Positions 14,127-21,516 of a stretch of 23,323 nucleotides of DNA are shown here, piece by piece. The stretch lies in NCBI GenBank assembly GCA_964625745.1, contig CAZVCJ010000055.1, positions 1-23,323 of the forward strand, given 5' to 3'. The notes below the pieces were generated by a model. The model was not told the origin of the DNA. It was given only the letters and a program-made list of their open reading frames with translations, and did not search any database. The translations under genes were made by a program, and so were the position numbers. The stretch's first letter is position 1. Every line of letters starts with the position of its first letter. The DNA comes from CAZVCJ01 sp964625745 (GTDB lineage Bacteria; Chloroflexota; Anaerolineae; VGOG01).

Positions 14127-14133
14127 TTGTCCC

Positions 14134-14168
14134 GTGTTCCGTGTCTCACGTTTCACGTTTGACGTTTC
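14134..14168. repeat. Heptanucleotide array at the end of the large-subunit gene
   Basis: Five 7-base units in register: GTGTTCC, GTGTCTC, ACGTTTC, ACGTTTG, ACGTTTC. The array touches the TGA of the hydroxylase gene (14167-14169). Confidence 0.65.
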
Positions 14169-16536
14169 ACGGCTCCTTTCGCTCCTGTTCCTCCAGCGCC
14201 AGGAAGATCTTCTCCGCCGAAAGGGGCAGGTCGTTGAAACGGATGCCCAGGGCGTCGTGGATGGCGTTGGCTATGGCCGGCGCGGTGGGAACCATCACGT
14301 GCTCGCCCACGCCCCGCGCGCCCCACGGGCCATCCTCCAGCGGCGTCTCGACGATGTCGCCGTGGATCTCCTGCGGCGCGTCCACGGCGGTGGCGATGCG
14401 GTAGTCCACCAGGCTGCGGTTGAGGGGCTGGCCTTTCTCGTCGAACTGGAGGGCCTCGAAGGCCGAGCTCATCCCGTGCACCGCGCCGCCCTCGATCTGG
14501 GTCATGACCAGGTCGGGGTTGATGGCTTTGCCTACGTCGTAGGCGCTGGCGATCTTGAGGATCTCGACCTGGCCAGTCTCGGTGTCTACCTCCAGGTCCA
14601 CGGCCTGCGCGCCGACGGTGTAGTGCACCACCGCGCGGGCGCCCTGGCCGGTCTCGAAATCCAGGTTGGTGACATAAGTGGGCATGAACCGGCCCTGCCC
14701 GACGATAGGCCCGCCCTTCCAGCCCTCGAAATTCTCGTTGGGCAAGCCGTAGACGACCATGTTCTTCAGCGGCTGCTCCTGCTCGGATTTGTACGAGATG
14801 ACCCTGCCGTCCTTGATGTCCAGATCGTTCGGATCCTCGTCCCAGTGGTCAGCCACGATCTCCAGGATCTGCCGCCTGGCGTCCTCGGCGGCGGCTTTGA
14901 CGGCGTTGCCGGTGGACCAGGTGATGCGGCTGGCCACCGTCTGCCATTCGTAGGGACTGTACCTGGTGTCCACCGGCACCGAGACGCGCACCCACTCGTA
15001 GGGCACGCCCAACGCCTGGGCCGCCATCTGCGCGATGACGGTGAAGGCGCCCTGTCCCAGGTCCTGGGCACCGACCTCCACGTTGACGGTGGCGTCCTCG
15101 TTGAAGCGCACCACGGCCGAACTGCCGGGGTTGGGCGGCATGGCCGGAGCCTTCCACATGATGGCGATGCCCTGGCCGCGCTTTTTGTGCGCTGCGGACG
15201 GGCGAGGGTGAGCCTTGCCCCTACCCCTTTCGCCCCAATTGATGGCTTCAGTGACCTTGTCAATGCAGGCCACCAGATCAATGGCGGGCATCTCCATGCC
15301 GGTCAGGATGGTATCGCCGGTGCGGACGCAGTTGCGCCGACGGAACTCGGCGGGGTCCATGCCGATCTTTTCGGCGAGCTGGTCCATTATCTGCTCAATG
15401 CCCCAGTGAATCTCAGGCATGCCGAAGCCGCGCATGGCGCTGCCGATGGGGCGGTTGGTGTAGACGCAGTAGGAATCACCTTTGACGTTGGGGATGTCGT
15501 AGGGGCCGGTGCAGGAGTAGCCAGCCGCTCGGGCGATGTTGACGCCGTAGTCGTTGTAGGCCCCGCCGCCGAAGTGGTACTGGGTCTCCATGGCCAGCAG
15601 GTTGCCCTGAGCGTCGCAGCCGATCCTGGTGTGCGCCACCAGGCTTTGGCGCGCGGTGGTGCATAAGAACTCCTCCTCGCGCGTCATGCGCAACTTGACC
15701 GGGTGCCCTTTGACCGCCCTGGCCATGACCACCGCGTAGACCTCTATTGAGACGCCGGCCTTGCCGCCGAACCCGCCGCCCACGTAGGGCGACACCACGC
15801 GCAGGTTGCCGTGGGGGATGCCCAGGCTCTGGGCGATCAGGTCGCGCTGGGCGAAGGGTGACTGCGAACAGGTCCATAGCGTCACCTGCCCCGGTTGCTC
15901 CCACAGGGCCACTGCCACGTGAGGCTCAATGGGCACGTGCTGGATCTGCGGCAGGCGAAACGTGCCCTCCACGATGGCGGCGCATTTGGGCCAGGCCGAC
16001 TCGACGTCTCCTTTGCGCAGCTTGAAGTGCTCCGAGATGTTGGTGCCCGGCTTAGGGAAGATGAAGTTGGCTACTTTGTACTCGCCCAGGTCGGGATGGA
16101 GCAGGGGGGCGTCTGGCTGCGCGCCCTCCACCGGATCGAAGACCGCTGGCAGTTCCTCGTATTCGACCACGACGAGCTGAGCGGCCTCTTCTGCGATCTC
16201 CTCGCTACTGGCGATCACCCCGGCCACGGGATCGCCGACGTACCGCACGCGCTCGCCGGCGAAGATGGGGCGGTCTATCAGATACAGGCCGATGCGCGCG
16301 TTGACGTCCTTGCCAGTGACCACCGCCTTCACGCCGGGCGCCTCCAGCGCCTTGCTGACGTCCACCCTTTTGACCAGCGCGTGGGCGTGGGGGCTGCGCA
16401 CCAGCCGTCCATAGTACAGGCCGGGGCCAAATTGCATGTCGTCGGCGAAGACGGCGGCGCCGGTGACCTTCTCGCAAATGTCTATGCGGGGAACGCTCTT
16501 GCCGACGGGGTTAGTAGTTAGCTTCTCGTCTGTCAT
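14167..16536 (-). CDS. Molybdenum hydroxylase, Mo-pterin large subunit
   Basis: A 789-residue molybdopterin-binding subunit of the xanthine dehydrogenase/aldehyde oxidase family. It starts with GKSVPRIDICEKVTG and has the cofactor loop VGGGFGGKAG (about 250-260), GSAMRGFGMPE (the place where CO dehydrogenases have a Cys-containing active-site loop, so it is not a CO dehydrogenase) and, at the C-terminus, GARGVGEHVMVP with the conserved catalytic glutamate (about 742). It hydroxylates an N-heterocycle or aldehyde, passing electrons to the 2Fe-2S and FAD subunits encoded at 17217 and 17776. The start has AAGGAG eight bases upstream. Unusually, about 680 bp of opposite-strand material separates it from the 2Fe-2S gene. 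Substrate is not certain; a purine is suggested by the neighbouring importer. Confidence 0.92.
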   Translation of the reverse strand: MTDEKLTTNPVGKSVPRIDICEKVTGAAVFADDMQFGPGLYYGRLVRSPHAHALVKRVDVSKALEAPGVKAVVTGKDVNARIGLYLIDRPIFAGERVRYVGDPVAGVIASSEEIAEEAAQLVVVEYEELPAVFDPVEGAQPDAPLLHPDLGEYKVANFIFPKPGTNISEHFKLRKGDVESAWPKCAAIVEGTFRLPQIQHVPIEPHVAVALWEQPGQVTLWTCSQSPFAQRDLIAQSLGIPHGNLRVVSPYVGGGFGGKAGVSIEVYAVVMARAVKGHPVKLRMTREEEFLCTTARQSLVAHTRIGCDAQGNLLAMETQYHFGGGAYNDYGVNIARAAGYSCTGPYDIPNVKGDSYCVYTNRPIGSAMRGFGMPEIHWGIEQIMDQLAEKIGMDPAEFRRRNCVRTGDTILTGMEMPAIDLVACIDKVTEAINWGERGRGKAHPRPSAAHKKRGQGIAIMWKAPAMPPNPGSSAVVRFNEDATVNVEVGAQDLGQGAFTVIAQMAAQALGVPYEWVRVSVPVDTRYSPYEWQTVASRITWSTGNAVKAAAEDARRQILEIVADHWDEDPNDLDIKDGRVISYKSEQEQPLKNMVVYGLPNENFEGWKGGPIVGQGRFMPTYVTNLDFETGQGARAVVHYTVGAQAVDLEVDTETGQVEILKIASAYDVGKAINPDLVMTQIEGGAVHGMSSAFEALQFDEKGQPLNRSLVDYRIATAVDAPQEIHGDIVETPLEDGPWGARGVGEHVMVPTAPAIANAIHDALGIRFNDLPLSAEKIFLALEEQERKEP

Positions 16537-16606
16537 TGCACTCGCTCCTTATCCAACCCTCTCGCCCGCTGTTTGAACACCCGTCATTGGGGTGAGAGGC
16601 GTTGAT

Positions 16607-16635
16607 TTGACATCACAAGTGATCTGTGGTATTAT
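16607..16635 (+). promoter_or_regulatory. Strong sigma-70 promoter of the small RNA
   Basis: A perfect TTGACA (16607-16612), exactly 17 bp, and TATTAT (16630-16635), one base from consensus. Transcription should begin near 16642. Confidence 0.75.
16612..16623. promoter_or_regulatory. Operator-like palindrome in the promoter spacer
   Basis: ATCACAAGTGAT is a perfect 5-2-5 inverted repeat lying between the -35 and -10 boxes and also upstream of the leftward hydroxylase gene. It could bind a dimeric regulator controlling both directions; this is inferred from position and symmetry alone. Confidence 0.4.
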
Positions 16636-16641
16636 TGTTAC

Positions 16642-16733
16642 CAGAGAATCGGGTGGCCAGGTGCCTCCACGGTAACCACTCCGGGGATGCGAGCCTGGCC
16701 GTGAGTGCCCTGCAGGCACCCACCCGATTTTTT
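16642..16733 (+). ncRNA. Candidate structured small RNA with intrinsic terminator
   Basis: About 90 nt that fold as a three-way junction. P1 pairs AATCGGGT (16647-16654) with ACCCGATT (16722-16729). P2 pairs GGCCAGG (16655-16661) with CCTGGCC (16694-16700). P3 pairs GTGCC (16705-16709) with GGCAC (16715-16719). A run of six T (16728-16733) ends it, so P1 or P3 with the T run can act as terminator. It has its own strong promoter and a separate promoter follows for the next gene, so it appears to be an independent transcript. It lacks the SRP RNA loop, tRNA T-loop and the riboswitch cores I can recall. The opposite strand would be the leader of the hydroxylase gene. Confidence 0.6.
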
Positions 16734-16761
16734 GCTTTCTTCTAGCAGTTTGTGGTATAAT
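16732..16761 (+). promoter_or_regulatory. Predicted promoter of the plus-strand small gene
   Basis: TTGCTT (16732-16737), 18 bp, consensus TATAAT (16756-16761). It begins within the T run of the small RNA terminator and lies 21 bp ahead of the start codon. Confidence 0.6.
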
Positions 16762-16782
16762 TGGCGTGGAGGTGAGCGTAGA

Positions 16783-17157
16783 ATGTCTACTGTTGATCCA
16801 CAGACGACCCTTCGACAATCCTTCGACAGGGCTCAGGACAAGGCTCAGGACACCGCTTTTTACATCCAGCAGGTGTTTGCTGATCGGGATACGCGCCAAC
16901 GTCGCGTGTCCATTGCGCCACCACCTTTGACTCGCGAGAGCATCGCCCAGGAGGTGCGAGCTGTCTTCGCGGAATTGGACGTGCGACAGTTGGACATCAC
17001 GCGGCATCTGTCGCCCGCTCAACGGTTCAGGCAAGTGTGCGAACTAAACCGCTTTTTGCGTCACGCTGCGCTGGCGGCGATTCGCCAACGGCATCCAGAC
17101 ATCAGCGAACACGCTCTGCAACAGCAACTGCTGCGTAGGATGGGTAATCTACGATGA
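16783..17157 (+). CDS. Small unknown protein on the plus strand
   Basis: A 124-residue protein and the only convincing plus-strand gene. A GGAGGTGA ribosome site 8 bases before the ATG at 16783 and a promoter just upstream decide the start; an earlier in-frame ATG at 16705 lies inside the small RNA. The N-terminus carries an in-frame dispersed repeat (RQSFDRAQDKAQDTAF). The C-terminal half (SPAQRFRQVCELNRFLRHAA, then AAIRQRHPDISEHALQQQLL) is helical and resembles short proteins I have seen described only as hypothetical. It converges on the 2Fe-2S gene and divides the hydroxylase operon, so it was probably acquired by insertion. Function unknown. Confidence 0.75.
   Translation: MSTVDPQTTLRQSFDRAQDKAQDTAFYIQQVFADRDTRQRRVSIAPPPLTRESIAQEVRAVFAELDVRQLDITRHLSPAQRFRQVCELNRFLRHAALAAIRQRHPDISEHALQQQLLRRMGNLR
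16811..16852 (+). repeat. Dispersed TTCGAC/CTCAGGAC repeat inside the small gene
   Basis: TTCGACAATCCTTCGACAGG followed by two GCTCAGGACA units. It is a multiple of three and read in frame as SFDRAQDKAQD. Related units occur at 10991-11022 and 6585-6607. Confidence 0.7.
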
Positions 17158-17216
17158 TATAATTGCTATCCCCTGCTCTTCTTCTCTCCTCCGTCGTTGA
17201 GTATATCCCCATCGTT

Positions 17217-17684
17217 TTACGTGCTGTATGCAGCCTTCTGTACTGCCTGCACGATGCGGTTGTAGCCGGTACAGCGGCATAGATTCCCGACCAACGCTTC
17301 CTTGACCTCCTCCTCGGTTGGTTGCGGATTACGCTTTAACAGCGCGTGAGCGGAGATCAACATCCCAGGCGTGCAGAAGCCGCATTGAACGGCGTTGTGG
17401 TCTACAAAGGCTTGCTGCAAAGGCGTCAACTGGTCGCCTTCTGCCAGCCCTTCCACCGTGACGATCTCGGCGCCGTCGGCCTCCACCGCCAGCACCAGGC
17501 ACGAGTTGACCGGCTCACCGTTCATCAGCACGGTGCAGGCCCCGCACTCCCCGGCCTCGCAGCCGTTCTTGGTACCCGTGAGCGCCAGCTTCTCCCGCAG
17601 CAGTTGCAGCAGCGTCATATTCGAGGGAACAGCCAGGTACTCTGTTTCGCCGTTCACCGTCACAACAATCGAGTGCATTACCAT
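17217..17684 (-). CDS. Molybdenum hydroxylase, 2Fe-2S subunit
   Basis: A 155-residue electron-transfer subunit with both iron-sulfur sites: plant-type C42-x4-C47-x2-C50 and C62 in GCEAGECGAC..NSC, and the second site C101GFC104TPG with C136RC138TGY. Length is normal for this family. It carries electrons from the Mo site of the large subunit to FAD. GAGAGG eight bases before the ATG supports the start at 17684. It follows the FAD subunit gene by 91 bp, a gap that holds a heptamer array with inverted symmetry. Confidence 0.95.
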   Translation of the reverse strand: MVMHSIVVTVNGETEYLAVPSNMTLLQLLREKLALTGTKNGCEAGECGACTVLMNGEPVNSCLVLAVEADGAEIVTVEGLAEGDQLTPLQQAFVDHNAVQCGFCTPGMLISAHALLKRNPQPTEEEVKEALVGNLCRCTGYNRIVQAVQKAAYST

Positions 17685-17703
17685 TTTGTCTACCTCTCTC
17701 TAC

Positions 17704-17772
17704 GTTTCAGGTTTCGGGTTCAAGTTTTCAAGTTCCGAACCTGTAACCTGGAACTTATGAAGCCTGAAACCA
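17704..17772. repeat. Heptanucleotide array with inverted symmetry between FAD and 2Fe-2S genes
   Basis: Seven-base units in register (GTTTCAG, GTTTCGG, GTTCAAG, TTTTCAA, GTTCCGA, ACCTGTA, ACCTGGA and on). The outer ends pair as GTTTCAGG (17704-17711) with CCTGAAAC (17763-17770), and inside GGTTC (17717-17721) pairs with GAACC (17737-17741). It may fold in the mRNA and affect processing between the two genes. Confidence 0.6.
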
Positions 17773-17775
17773 ATC

Positions 17776-18669
17776 CTAACTCATCTGAGCCCAAACCTCC
17801 CGCAATCCCCGCAGCGTAAGGTTCCGCACCATCGCCCTGCGATACGCGGCGCTGGCACGCACGTCGTCAATGGGGCTTGAGGCTTCCACTGCTTTCTCGG
17901 CTGCGAGGACGAAGGTCTCTTCTCCCGGCGGACTGGCTGCCAACACCTCTTCCGCCTCCAGTGCGCGCAGCGGCACCGGCGCGACTGACGCCAACCCGAT
18001 GCGGAAGTGGTAACCGGAGTCTGTTCCATCGGGGAAGCAGAAGACCGCTACGCCAGCGATGGCCAGGTCGCCGGCCTTGTTGCGGCCCAGCTTGAGATAC
18101 CGACCGGCGGAATGCGCTGGCGGAACCGGAAAGCGAACAGCGGTCATCAGCTCGCCCGCCTGCATCGCCGTCTCGCCGGGGCCGAGGAAGAACTCGTTGG
18201 CTGGCACCTCCCGCTCTCCACTGGGGCCGTAGAGGACGATGCGTCCCTCCAGCAGCAACGCGGCGGGAGCGGTGTCGGCGGCGGGGGAGCCATTGCACAG
18301 GTTGCCGCCCAGGGTGGCGCGGTTGCGCAGTTGGTACGAGGCGACGGAATTGGCCGCCTCTGTCAGCAGCGGGTAGTGGGCCTGCCCGTCCGGGTGGCGG
18401 GCGACTTCGTTCATCGTGGCCGCCGCACCGATGGTCAGACCCGCCTGTTCGTCGTAGATGATGTCGCGCATACCGGACAGGTGCTTGACGTCCACCACGA
18501 TCTTAGGACGGATGAATCCATCGCGCATGCGCACGAAGAGGTCGGTGCCGCCCATCAGCAGGCGAGCCACCTCTCCGTGTTCCTCCAGGAGGCCGATCAC
18601 CTCGTCAGGCGTGCCGGCCCGCACATAGTCGAAACTGGGAAGACCAGGTCTCGCTAACAAATCCTTCAC
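17776..18669 (-). CDS. Molybdenum hydroxylase, FAD-binding subunit
   Basis: A 297-residue FAD subunit of the CoxM/XdhB type. FAD motifs are LLMGGTDLFVRM (38-48) and RATLGGNLCNGSPAADTAPA (118-135). It takes electrons from the 2Fe-2S subunit and passes them to NAD+ or another acceptor. The reading frame can start with GTG at 18669, but the Shine-Dalgarno AAGGAGG touches that codon; a TTG three codons on (18660) has an ideal eight-base spacing and is the likelier start. It is the first gene of the hydroxylase operon, ahead of the 2Fe-2S gene. Confidence 0.92.
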   Translation of the reverse strand: MKDLLARPGLPSFDYVRAGTPDEVIGLLEEHGEVARLLMGGTDLFVRMRDGFIRPKIVVDVKHLSGMRDIIYDEQAGLTIGAAATMNEVARHPDGQAHYPLLTEAANSVASYQLRNRATLGGNLCNGSPAADTAPAALLLEGRIVLYGPSGEREVPANEFFLGPGETAMQAGELMTAVRFPVPPAHSAGRYLKLGRNKAGDLAIAGVAVFCFPDGTDSGYHFRIGLASVAPVPLRALEAEEVLAASPPGEETFVLAAEKAVEASSPIDDVRASAAYRRAMVRNLTLRGLREVWAQMS

Positions 18670-18776
18670 CTCCTTGGCCAGTAGCTAACTGGGCATTGGC
18701 GATTTTGCTCGTAGTAATGACTTTGGTCGTTTAAAGTGTGCTTGCAAGCCTTACATTGCCTTGCGAAGGTGCAAAG

Positions 18777-19424
18777 CTATGGCTTTAGCAGAAAGGACTC
18801 TACGTGTCCCCAAATGAAGTCTAAGTGACCATTGAGGTCGTGATCTGCTTCCACCTCGATCAGGTGGACGCTATCGGGGAAGTTGGCCGCATACGCTCGG
18901 GCGGGCTCTATCGGCACAGTTTTGTCGCTTCGGCCGTGAATGATGATCATAGGGGCAGCGGGCGGGATGGGCTCAAGATAGCGAAGCCCATCTACCTGGA
19001 GGTCATACCTGATGGGCACCTCTTTTCCAAATGCCCTGTGGAGAAATGGCGCGGCGCCAGCCTTTTCCCATTGTTCGAGTTCCTTCTCCGAAAGGCCCCA
19101 TGACAGCCAGGTCAAGCCGGGGGCCAGCAGAAGCATTTTCTCGACCCCGCCGAATCGGTGCGCATAATGCAGGGCGATCAATCCGCCGTACGAACTGCCA
19201 ATGATGCTGATATTCCCCAGATCATGATCCAGCACATATTGCCTCAGGCGGTTGATCCGTCCGGTTGTGGTCACGTGTTCAAAATCCGCGGGGGTCGGAT
19301 TGAAGTCAATAGCGTGGAATTCCACTTGAGGAAACGCTTTGAGCTTCTCTCTGAAGTATTGGGCCTTGGTAGATTGTCCCGAAGAAGTAAAGCCATGCAG
19401 GAGTATAATTGTCTTCTTTTCCAT
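18777..19424 (-). CDS. Alpha/beta hydrolase, probable esterase
   Basis: A 215-residue single-domain hydrolase. The oxyanion-side motif LLHGFTSSG (8-16) is followed by the nucleophile elbow IIGSSYGGL (Ser78), the acid in IIHGRSDKTVP (Asp167) and the histidine in EADHDLNGH (His195). It resembles the small YqiA-type/serine esterase branch; the substrate cannot be told. I start it at the ATG at 19424; an ATG three codons upstream (19433) is possible, and a still longer reading frame runs into the terminator hairpin and should be discarded. Its place between the importer genes and the hydroxylase may be chance. Confidence 0.85.
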   Translation of the reverse strand: MEKKTIILLHGFTSSGQSTKAQYFREKLKAFPQVEFHAIDFNPTPADFEHVTTTGRINRLRQYVLDHDLGNISIIGSSYGGLIALHYAHRFGGVEKMLLLAPGLTWLSWGLSEKELEQWEKAGAAPFLHRAFGKEVPIRYDLQVDGLRYLEPIPPAAPMIIIHGRSDKTVPIEPARAYAANFPDSVHLIEVEADHDLNGHLDFIWGHVESFLLKP

Positions 19425-19453
19425 ATTCCTCATTGCCTCGTTACCCTTTGCCG

Positions 19454-19490
19454 AAAAACGGTAGGGGCGGCCCGTACGACCGCCCCTTTT
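19454..19490 (-). terminator. Intrinsic terminator after the importer operon
   Basis: Arms GGGGCGG (19464-19470) and CCGCCCC (19480-19486) with a nine-base loop. On the minus strand the hairpin is followed by CGTTTTTCG, and on the plus strand by TTTT, so it may work both ways. It lies 17 bp beyond the last permease stop and shares GTAGGGGCGGCC with 8728-8739. Confidence 0.6.
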
Positions 19491-19506
19491 CATTATCGCT
19501 CACCCT

Positions 19507-20382
19507 TCACTCTTTTGCGTAGGGCTGTCCGAGCGCTTCAGGTTTCGCTGCTCCCCACCTGGTCCTGAACCACTTCGTGGAGATGATCAGCAAAACCCCT
19601 ATAGTGATGACAAAGGGAACCATCCTCCAGATGTACCTGGACAAAACGCCGGGGAGTACGAGTTGCGGGTTGAGCGAGAGTTGCCACAGGGTTCCAAAAA
19701 GTAAGGAGCCACCGACCAGGATCAAAGGATTCCACATGGAGAAAAAGACGAGGGCCAGAGCGATGAAACCCCAGCCCATGAGAAAGTTATAGCTCCAGAC
19801 CGGGTTGTAAAACAAAGAGTAGATCGCACCCGAAAGCCCCATGAGCATCCCACCGATTGTTACACAGAGATAGCGAGTCTTGGTGACGTTTATACCCGAA
19901 ACTTCCGCAACGGATGGATCCTCTCCCACCGACCTTATCCTCAGTCCCAGGCTCGTCTTGGAGAGCACGAACCACGAAACGACTACCAGCGCGATTCCGA
20001 CGTAGATGAATGGGGAAAGCCCCAGGATAGTGGGTATCCTCTCCATTCCCAAAGGCCCTGTGTATGGGTTGCCTATGTAAGTGGTGAGGCCGAAGCCGAG
20101 GATCCATATCCCCATCCCGACCACGACTTGGTCAACCCCCAGCGTTACGGAAAAGAATCCGTGCAGAAGGCCGAGCAAGCCTCCGATGGCGATCCCCGCT
20201 AAGAAGCCGAGCAAGTAGCTCCCGGTGGATTGGGCGGTGATGAAACCCAGGGTGGCACCGAAAAGCATCACACCCTCGATCCCAACGTTCAGAACTCCTG
20301 ATCGCTGGTCAATGAGTTCGCCGAGAGCGGCAAAGGTGAAAATCGTTGAGGCTTCTAGACTTCTAGCGATGAACTCCCACAT
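19507..20382 (-). CDS. ABC importer permease 2 (nucleoside/BMP type)
   Basis: A 291-residue inner-membrane permease with 8-9 hydrophobic segments. The opening TFAALGELIDQRSGVLNVGI and the later LRIRSVGEDPSVAEVSGINV, the coupling loop to the ATPase, mark the BPD_transp_2 family branch that works with basic membrane protein (BMP) binding proteins to import purine nucleosides or related bases. Its ATG directly follows the TAG of the first permease, with the ribosome site (GGGAGGAGAGG) in that gene. It is the last gene of the importer operon. Confidence 0.9.
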   Translation of the reverse strand: MWEFIARSLEASTIFTFAALGELIDQRSGVLNVGIEGVMLFGATLGFITAQSTGSYLLGFLAGIAIGGLLGLLHGFFSVTLGVDQVVVGMGIWILGFGLTTYIGNPYTGPLGMERIPTILGLSPFIYVGIALVVVSWFVLSKTSLGLRIRSVGEDPSVAEVSGINVTKTRYLCVTIGGMLMGLSGAIYSLFYNPVWSYNFLMGWGFIALALVFFSMWNPLILVGGSLLFGTLWQLSLNPQLVLPGVLSRYIWRMVPFVITIGVLLIISTKWFRTRWGAAKPEALGQPYAKE

Positions 20383-21495
20383 CTAACCTCTCCTCCCTGT
20401 CTTTACCCACACAATTTTGTAACGGTAAAAGAATTGAAAAGCGACGAGAGTGATCATGAGAACTCCGAGCAGGGCATAGTCCACGCCGAAGCCCAGGTAG
20501 AGTTTTCCCTGGACGAATCTGCCGCCTATGGACAATCCTCCGAAGAGCAGTGCGACAGGAATCGCCGCTAAAGGGTTTCCGAGGGAAATCAATCCACATA
20601 TGATGCCATAGAAAGCCAGATCACCGAAGTATCCATAGGTCCTCGCAATTTTATAGACGCCGGGAACCGCAGCGAAATAGTGATACCCAGCCAGGCCAGC
20701 CACGGCGCCTCCGATGACAAAAACCAACAGCGATATCCTGAATGGGCTGATCCCAGCATATCTGGCCGCAGCCGGGCTATGGCCATGGGCCTTGATTTGA
20801 TATCCTATTTTGGTTTTGGCGAACAGGAAGTAGAGCAACACGGCTATCCCGAGGGCGAGGAAGATGGTGAAGGGGACGTCCATGATCAGAGGCGCGTGAA
20901 CCGAGGGGGGCAGCTCGAAGCTTTCACCTCTCCCGCCGGGATTCATGAAGGGACCTCCCTCTTTGATCATGTGTGAAACCAGCCAGAAAGCTATGAAGTT
21001 CAATATCATGGTCACCACGATCTCGTTAACGTTGAACTTACCCTTCAGAAACCCGGCCATCGCTCCCAGCCCCGCACCGCCCAAGGCTGCTGCGATCAAC
21101 ATCAATGGAATGAGAGTGATAGGGGAAAGATCCGGGGGAGGCAGTGCCTTTCCGCCAAAGGCAAACAGTACTGCGAAAGCGCCCAACGCCCCGGCGTAAA
21201 GCTGCCCCGGCATCCCGATGTTCCAGAGCCCAGCCCTGAAAGGGATGATGAACGCGGACGTACACAACAACAGGAATATGAACCTGTTGATCGTCAGCGG
21301 CAGGCCATAAGGGTTGGCGAAAGCGTAGGAAAAAATCTCTCGATAAGCGAGCAGCGGGTTGATCCTGGCCAGGACGAAGATGATGCTGAAGAGCACGAGG
21401 GCGAAGATGATCGCCAGGACCGAGATGATCGCTGCCTTCCAGCCGGTTAACGTCAACCTCTTCTCGAGCTTCAATTCGTAGCCACCGATCTTCAT
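20383..21495 (-). CDS. ABC importer permease 1 (nucleoside/BMP type)
   Basis: A 370-residue permease of the same family as its downstream neighbour but longer, as is usual for the first of this pair. An N-terminal hydrophobic helix (AAIISVLAIIFALVLFSIIF) and about nine further segments are seen; PFRAGLWNIGMPGQLYAGAL is the family hallmark and YQIKAHGHSPAAARYAGI the ATPase-coupling loop. A G-rich GGGGGGAAGAG site lies before the ATG. It sits between the ATPase and the second permease in one operon. Confidence 0.9.
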   Translation of the reverse strand: MKIGGYELKLEKRLTLTGWKAAIISVLAIIFALVLFSIIFVLARINPLLAYREIFSYAFANPYGLPLTINRFIFLLLCTSAFIIPFRAGLWNIGMPGQLYAGALGAFAVLFAFGGKALPPPDLSPITLIPLMLIAAALGGAGLGAMAGFLKGKFNVNEIVVTMILNFIAFWLVSHMIKEGGPFMNPGGRGESFELPPSVHAPLIMDVPFTIFLALGIAVLLYFLFAKTKIGYQIKAHGHSPAAARYAGISPFRISLLVFVIGGAVAGLAGYHYFAAVPGVYKIARTYGYFGDLAFYGIICGLISLGNPLAAIPVALLFGGLSIGGRFVQGKLYLGFGVDYALLGVLMITLVAFQFFYRYKIVWVKTGRRG

Positions 21496-21516
21496 GTCTC
21501 TTCCCCCCTCATCGCC

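Larger units (their letters stand above)
14006..14132 (-). repeat. Terminator-promoter repeat, copy 4
   Basis: The most diverged copy, yet with the same order of hairpin, GTTCGTTTGCG tail, promoter and CCACAGTAACG leader. It starts 35 bp after the stop of the molybdenum hydroxylase large subunit and points at the PIN gene. Confidence 0.75.

Noticed and set aside
14047..15666. Very long open frame (539 codons) on the plus strand
   Set aside because: It is antisense to the molybdenum hydroxylase gene; its composition (rich in His, Val, Gly, Ala, Asp) is the shadow of high-GC codons, and no ribosome site or known motif is present.
16642..16733. Minus-strand molybdenum cofactor riboswitch for the hydroxylase gene
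   Set aside because: Tempting because of the enzyme, but the terminator T run and strong promoter are on the plus strand, and I could not match the Moco core by eye. Left as a check with Infernal.
16549..17034. 161-codon minus-strand frame spanning the small RNA and the plus-strand gene
   Set aside because: No ribosome site and no family features; the plus strand has promoter, ribosome site and a protein-like C-terminus. The SLVLSPVEG stretch is only the reverse reading of the dispersed repeat.
19425..19493. Longer start of the alpha/beta hydrolase
   Set aside because: The extra residues (MKRGGRTGRPYRF) are translated from the terminator hairpin of the importer operon.
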